A stretch of DNA of 43,673 nucleotides, from the NCBI GenBank assembly GCA_945860165.1, contig CAMAPL010000019.1, positions 1 to 43,673 on the forward strand, given 5' to 3'. This document shows, in pieces, positions 39,904-43,673 of this stretch. The notes below the pieces were generated by a model. It did not search any database, had not been told where the DNA came from, and saw only the letters and a list, made by a program, of their open reading frames with translations. This DNA is from Rhizobium sp. Q54 (GTDB taxonomy: Bacteria; Pseudomonadota; Alphaproteobacteria; Micropepsales; Micropepsaceae). A program made the translations under genes and the position numbers. The number at the start of each line of letters is the position of its first letter. The stretch's first letter is position 1.

Positions 39904-40902
39904 CTAGAGCGCCGTCACCTTTGCGCACCGTACCGGGGCGTTGTCCAGCGCATTGCGCAGCGGGAACAGGAAGGCGTCGGCCTCGATCTCGAACACGTCG
40001 CCGGTTTGCGTCTTCACGCCCGCGCTGAACGATAGCGTCGCCGTGCCGAAGAAATGCACATGCACGTCGCCGGGGCGGCGAAAGCCCTCATACTTGAAGT
40101 GATGCGCTTCAAGGTTGGCGATGGTGTGGCTCATATTGTTTTCGCCCGACAGGAACGGCTTGTCGAAGATGATCTCGTTGCCCCGGCGCACCTTTGACGT
40201 GCCGGTCACGGCATCGGGCAAGGGACCGGTGCGCAGCTCTGGCCCGAAGGCGCATTGGCGCAGCTTGGAATGGGCCAGCCACAGATAGTTGAACTTCTCG
40301 GTGACATGGTCCGAGAATTCATTGCCCAGCGCATAACCCAGCCGATAGGGCTGGCCGTCATCGCCGATGATATAAAGTCCCGCGATCTCCGGTTCCTCGC
40401 CGCCGTCCTGCGCGAAGGCAGGCGATGCGAAAGCTGCTTCCGGCGCCACGACGGATGCGCCGTCACCTTTGTAAAACCATTCCGGCTGCGCGCCCTCTTC
40501 GCCCGCCTTGGGTTTTCCCTTTTCCACGCCCAGCTTGAACATCTTCATGGAGTCGGTGAGCGTATCTTCTCCCGAAAATTTCTTGTGCATGGCGTCGCGC
40601 CCTTCCGCCGAACCCAGATGCGTCAGGCCGGTTCCGGTGACGATCAGATGCGCGCTGTCGGTGGGATGATCCAGCGGCGGCAGCACGCGCCCCTCGGCCA
40701 AGGCGGCGCGGATATCGACATGGTCGCCCAACCCCAGATCAGCCAGCCTGGCTTCCAGTGAAACGCCGTCGGCGATGGCGCCGCGCGCCAGATCATAGGT
40801 GGTGGCGACGCCGTTGATGATGCGGCCCCTGGCATCCGTATCCAGGGCGGCGACGGCGCGGCTGCCCTCCTTGGTTGTGAACTGCACCAGCCTGAGCACC
40901 AT
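39904..40902 (-). CDS. AraD1-family protein (fumarylacetoacetase-like fold)
   Basis: 332 residues. Family hallmarks in order: LRLVQFTTKEGSRAVAALD; a 'LPPLDHPTDSAHLIVTGTGL' then THLGSAEGRDAMHKK stretch; DSMKMFKLGVEKGKP; PEWFYKGDGASVVAP; GGEEPEIAGLYIIGDDGQPY; GYALGNEFSDHVTEK; and near the end HHFKYEGFRRPGDVHVHFFG then TATLSF. The fold is that of fumarylacetoacetate hydrolases, with acidic metal ligands in the EEPE and NEFSDH regions. Members act in non-phosphorylative sugar-acid breakdown, as dehydratases of keto-deoxy acids. The start at 40902 has AAGGACAAGG upstream; a much longer frame upstream is not used. Confidence 0.88.
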   Translation of the reverse strand: MVLRLVQFTTKEGSRAVAALDTDARGRIINGVATTYDLARGAIADGVSLEARLADLGLGDHVDIRAALAEGRVLPPLDHPTDSAHLIVTGTGLTHLGSAEGRDAMHKKFSGEDTLTDSMKMFKLGVEKGKPKAGEEGAQPEWFYKGDGASVVAPEAAFASPAFAQDGGEEPEIAGLYIIGDDGQPYRLGYALGNEFSDHVTEKFNYLWLAHSKLRQCAFGPELRTGPLPDAVTGTSKVRRGNEIIFDKPFLSGENNMSHTIANLEAHHFKYEGFRRPGDVHVHFFGTATLSFSAGVKTQTGDVFEIEADAFLFPLRNALDNAPVRCAKVTAL

Positions 40903-41006
40903 GAACCTTGTCCTTATGCGTGAAGACGTCTTTTTCGCCCCCCTTTTGCCCAAAGGCAAATGCCGCGCTGCGGCAACCCGATGGTGCCCGGTGCGTTCAA
41001 GAGGAC

Positions 41007-41183
41007 ATGAAGCTGACCATCTTCGCCGTGATCGTATTTGTGGCCGCACTGTGGCCGGGACTGGCGAAATACTACGGTCCGGTGCCGGAGCCCCAAAAAC
41101 ACGCGCTCCGGTCGCTGAAGGAAGTGCCCACGCCGCCGACCCGGCTGCATGTTCTGGCTGACAGATTGAAGCTGCGATTGTGA
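41007..41183 (+). CDS. Small membrane-anchored or exported protein, hypothetical
   Basis: 58 residues: a single N-terminal hydrophobic segment (LTIFAVIVFVAALWPGLA) followed by a Pro/Lys/Arg-rich tail (KYYGPVPEPQKHALRSLKEV-PTPPTR). The start at 41007 has AAGAGGAC 5 bases upstream. Too short for family assignment. Confidence 0.5.
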   Translation: MKLTIFAVIVFVAALWPGLAKYYGPVPEPQKHALRSLKEVPTPPTRLHVLADRLKLRL

Positions 41184-41229
41184 TGCTTTGAAAAGGGCAA
41201 GTGGAGGCCTGCGGCAAGGGGGGGCAAAC

Positions 41230-41403
41230 ATGGGAAAATTCTAAATAATCGTGGCACTGGTACTGGCGGGCATCTTGTTCGTGGTGTTCAAGCTGCTCGG
41301 GCTGTTTCTCAAATTCGCCTTAATCGCGGCGGTGCCGGGCTCTGTTGCCGAGCTGCTGTTGAGGCGTCTGGTCCGTGGCCTGTTTTCGCGGCGCAGCAAT
41401 TGA
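41230..41403 (+). pseudogene. Small membrane protein with nonsense codon 5
   Basis: The frame from ATG 41230 reads MGKF, a TAA (41242-41244), then IIVALVLAGILFVVFKLLGL, FLKFALIAAVPG and a basic end (RRLVRGLFSRRSN). The region after the stop is a convincing membrane helix with a basic tail, so the TAA most likely interrupts a small membrane gene. A GTG three codons later could restart translation. Confidence 0.5.
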
Positions 41404-41535
41404 GATTATGTCAAAGTATGTCGGGTCGATGCGGCCTCATGACACAAGAATCTCCTTCCTTTCGCCGCCTTTTAGCCGGTTAAATGGCGCCGACAGGCCG
41501 GCCAACGGCCCGCGCACGCGTTCGCAGGAGAGGTT

Positions 41536-43599
41536 ATGTCCGTTATCAATCGCAGAAACATGATGGCCGCATCGTCGGTGCTGGCGCTTTTGGGCAAGGA
41601 AGCCTGGACACAAAATGCCTCAGCTGCGCCCGCAGCCGCGTCCAAGATTCCCGACACCGACTGGTCGCAGTTCGGCGGCAACCTCGCCAGCCAGCGCTAT
41701 GCTCCGCTCGACCAGATCGACGCCGCCAACTTCAACAAGTTGGAGCTGGCCTGGAAGTTCAGCACCGACGCGCTGGGCCCGACGCCCGACGCCTATTTCA
41801 ATTCCACGCCCCTGATCGTGAAGGGCCGCATCTACACCACTGCCGGCATGCGCCGTGACATGGTGTGCCTGGACGGCGCCACCGGCGAACTGCTCTGGGC
41901 TTACCGCCATGACGAAGGCGCGCGCATCGGCACGCGCGGCGGCCCGGGCTTCGGCTGTTCCTACTGGACCGATGGCACCAACGAGCGGGTGATCTTCGTC
42001 ACCCGCGGCTACACGATGATTTCGCTGGACGCCAAGACCGGTCTGCCCGATTCGGCCTTCGGCACCGGCGGCATTGTCGACCTGCGCCTGAACAACGACC
42101 AGGAGATCGATCCCAATCGCGGCGTGATCGGCATTCATGCCCCGCCGCTGATCGCCAGGAATGTGATCGTGGTCGGCTGCGCGCCATCGGCGGCGGTGAA
42201 GGGCTATCTGCGCGGCTTCGATGTGAAGACAGGCCAGCGCAAATGGATCTTCCACACCATCCCGCGCAAGGGCGAGTTCGGTTACGACACCTGGATCACG
42301 CCAGGCCAGGCCGAGAAGGCCGGCAATGTCGGTGTCTGGGCGCCGATGTCGGCGGACGAAGAACTGGGCCTGGTCTATGCTGGCGTCGAACTGCCGCCGA
42401 CAGACCTGAACGGCACCGAGCGTCACGGCACGGCGCTGTTCAGCGAAAGCGTTGTGGCGCTGGACCTGGAAACCGGTGTGCGCAAGTGGCACTACCAGCT
42501 CACCCATCACGGCTTGTGGGACTATGATATTCCCTGCGCCACGATCCTGTGCGACCTGAACATCAATGGCCGCCCCGTCAAGGCGCTGGCCCAGCCCAGC
42601 AAGCAGGGCTACCTCTATGTTCTGAACCGCGAAACCGGCAAGCCGGTCTGGCCGATTCCGGAAAAACCCGTTCCGAAGGGCGATGTGCCGGGCGAATGGT
42701 ATTCGCCCACCCAGCCGATCCCGTCCAGGCCGCCGCGCTATGACGAGAACGGCATGCTGGAAAAGGACCTGATCGACTGGACGCCCGAGCTGAAGGCGCG
42801 GGCGGTGGCGATCTCCAAGCATTACAAGATGGGCCCGGCCTTCACGCCGCCGCCCTTTGTGACGCCCGGCCAGGGCATCTTCGGCCTGATGATGCTGCCC
42901 GGAACCCAAGGCGGCGCCAACTGGCCCGGCGGTTCCTACGATCCTGAAAACCGCATGGTCTTCATCTATTCCAAGACCCGGATGGAAGCCGTCGGCATCC
43001 AGCGCAACACCACCGACCCCACCATGATGGCGCAGGTCGGCCTTGTCACCGCGCCCAACACAGCAGATGCCAATGGCGGCATCTTCGGCTCGTCCGCCAG
43101 CCTCAAGGGCGGCACGTCGCGCAGCTTCGCCGGTCCCAGTGACGCCATCGACGCGCCTATCGTGCCGCGCGTGATGTCGATCGAGGGTCTGCCGCTCAAC
43201 AAGCCGCCTTTCGGCCGCATCACTGCGCTCGACCTCAACCAGGGCACCATGGCCTGGCAGGTTGCGCATGGCGAAACGCCGGACTTCATCAAGAATCATC
43301 GCCTCCTGAAAGGCGTGAAGATTCCTCGCACCGGCCAGTCGGGCATCCTGGGCACCCTGGCGACCAAGACCCTGGTGATCTGCGGCGATTCCGGCGTATT
43401 CACCGACGAGCAGGGCCGCAAGGCGGCGCGTCTGCGGGCCTATGACAAGAAGACGGGCGAGGAGAAGGGCGCGGTCTATATGGAGAAGGTCCAGACCGGT
43501 TCGCCCATCACCTATATGCTGAACGGCAAGCAGTACATCGTGCTGGCGGTCAGCAACGGCTATGGCGCCGACCTGGTCGCCTATCGCCTGCCGGGATAA
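41536..43599 (+). CDS. PQQ-dependent dehydrogenase (glucose/quinate type), soluble, exported
   Basis: 687 residues. Tat-like signal (NRRNMMAASSVLALLG...) and then an eight-bladed quinoprotein propeller: DWSQFGGNLASQRYAPLDQI, NSTPLIVKGRIYTTAG, DGATGELLWAYRHD, THHGLWDYDIPCATILCD (proposed catalytic Asp as in the HHDLWDxDxP motif of membrane glucose dehydrogenase), QGYLYVLNRETGKPVWPIPE and PVPKGDVPGEWYSPTQP, closing with GKQYIVLAVSNGYG. It lacks the five N-terminal membrane helices of Gcd and has no heme motif, so it must hand electrons to a separate carrier such as the 36255-37262 cytochrome c. The substrate is likely a sugar or cyclic polyol. RBS AGGAGAGG upstream. Confidence 0.92.
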   Translation: MSVINRRNMMAASSVLALLGKEAWTQNASAAPAAASKIPDTDWSQFGGNLASQRYAPLDQIDAANFNKLELAWKFSTDALGPTPDAYFNSTPLIVKGRIYTTAGMRRDMVCLDGATGELLWAYRHDEGARIGTRGGPGFGCSYWTDGTNERVIFVTRGYTMISLDAKTGLPDSAFGTGGIVDLRLNNDQEIDPNRGVIGIHAPPLIARNVIVVGCAPSAAVKGYLRGFDVKTGQRKWIFHTIPRKGEFGYDTWITPGQAEKAGNVGVWAPMSADEELGLVYAGVELPPTDLNGTERHGTALFSESVVALDLETGVRKWHYQLTHHGLWDYDIPCATILCDLNINGRPVKALAQPSKQGYLYVLNRETGKPVWPIPEKPVPKGDVPGEWYSPTQPIPSRPPRYDENGMLEKDLIDWTPELKARAVAISKHYKMGPAFTPPPFVTPGQGIFGLMMLPGTQGGANWPGGSYDPENRMVFIYSKTRMEAVGIQRNTTDPTMMAQVGLVTAPNTADANGGIFGSSASLKGGTSRSFAGPSDAIDAPIVPRVMSIEGLPLNKPPFGRITALDLNQGTMAWQVAHGETPDFIKNHRLLKGVKIPRTGQSGILGTLATKTLVICGDSGVFTDEQGRKAARLRAYDKKTGEEKGAVYMEKVQTGSPITYMLNGKQYIVLAVSNGYGADLVAYRLPG

Positions 43600-43603
43600 T
43601 GGG

Positions 43604-43635
43604 ACAGACCGCCGTATCCCGCGCGGTCTGTCTTA
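43604..43635 (+). terminator. Hairpin terminator after the PQQ dehydrogenase
   Basis: ACAGACCGC (43604-43612) pairs perfectly with GCGGTCTGT (43623-43631) and is followed by CTTAT. The U-run is weak, but position and stem fit. Confidence 0.65.
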
Positions 43636-43673
43636 TGCCGTTCTTGGTATCTTTCCTGATACTTTCTTGTCAT

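Noticed and set aside
41620-43299. Long minus-strand open frame (559 codons) opposite the PQQ dehydrogenase
   Set aside because: It is a shadow of the high-GC codon pattern of a clearly recognised gene; its composition (His/Arg/Gly-rich) matches no protein.
1-43673. CRISPR array, tRNA or rRNA genes
   Set aside because: No regularly spaced identical repeats, no cloverleaf with a TTCGA loop and CCA-type end, and no conserved rRNA segments were seen by eye; a tRNAscan/Infernal run would be decisive.

Overview
The window looks like alphaproteobacterial DNA of high GC. The SOS operator is the alphaproteobacterial direct-repeat type (GAAC-N7-GAAC, 3265-3279). The gene families fit a soil or rhizosphere alphaproteobacterium of the Rhizomicrobium/Caulobacterales kind: PF07310-like PAS protein, TonB receptor next to a beta-propeller phytase, Tat-exported sugar enzymes, and a PQQ dehydrogenase with a separate cytochrome c. 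The genus is inference, since there is no rRNA or other marker gene here. I found no tRNA, rRNA, CRISPR array or replication origin.

Layout. 0-4 kb: the tail of a TonB receptor, two small membrane proteins, a SOS-controlled umuDC pair whose UmuD lacks both catalytic residues, and scattered ends of an IS3-family element. 4-10 kb: housekeeping or hypothetical genes (lipoprotein, OmpH/Skp-like, enolase-superfamily enzyme, BlaI repressor) mixed with many broken genes (HNH, AI-2E permease, LysR, phospholipase D, second enolase-superfamily gene, BlaR1/M56). 10-16 kb: exported proteins (TraB/GumN, M28 peptidase, GH79-like glycosidase, DsbA-like). 16-20 kb: a TonB receptor directly followed by a beta-propeller phytase. 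20-25 kb: YkgJ-like protein, exported alpha/beta hydrolase, Tat-exported mannonate-dehydratase-like protein, ThuA-like protein and an acyl carrier protein. 25-30 kb: decayed signalling and transglutaminase genes, small conserved proteins, CspA, and a roughly 1 kb islet between two IS remnants. 30-33 kb: DbpA-like DEAD-box helicase and a 2OG-Fe(II) oxygenase. 33-43.6 kb: a periplasmic oxidation neighbourhood with an NHL propeller, a 639-aa Tat protein of unknown function, a diheme cytochrome c, a cupin, an AraD1/FAH-like enzyme and a PQQ dehydrogenase.

Recurring structure. A 120-165 bp intergenic element, bounded by TGTCATTCCCGG and its inverse, occurs six times (4.8, 8.7, 11.1, 13.0, 21.7 and 33.0 kb) and always lies between genes. 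One IS3-family element with ends of the TGACCTG...TTTTGTACC type has left five separate traces. A small Cys-containing domain (CRxPQ...GPxVC) occurs in two decayed copies at 9.8 and 39.3 kb.

How the genes may work together. The clearest functional unit is TonB receptor plus phytase, for phytate phosphate. The cytochrome c, Tat protein and NHL propeller operon, with the nearby PQQ dehydrogenase and AraD1 enzyme, suggests oxidation of a sugar or sugar acid in the periplasm; the GH79-like, mannonate-dehydratase-like and enolase-superfamily proteins fit a general uronate or sugar-acid theme. The most unusual single observation is the SOS-regulated UmuD without its Ser-Lys dyad.
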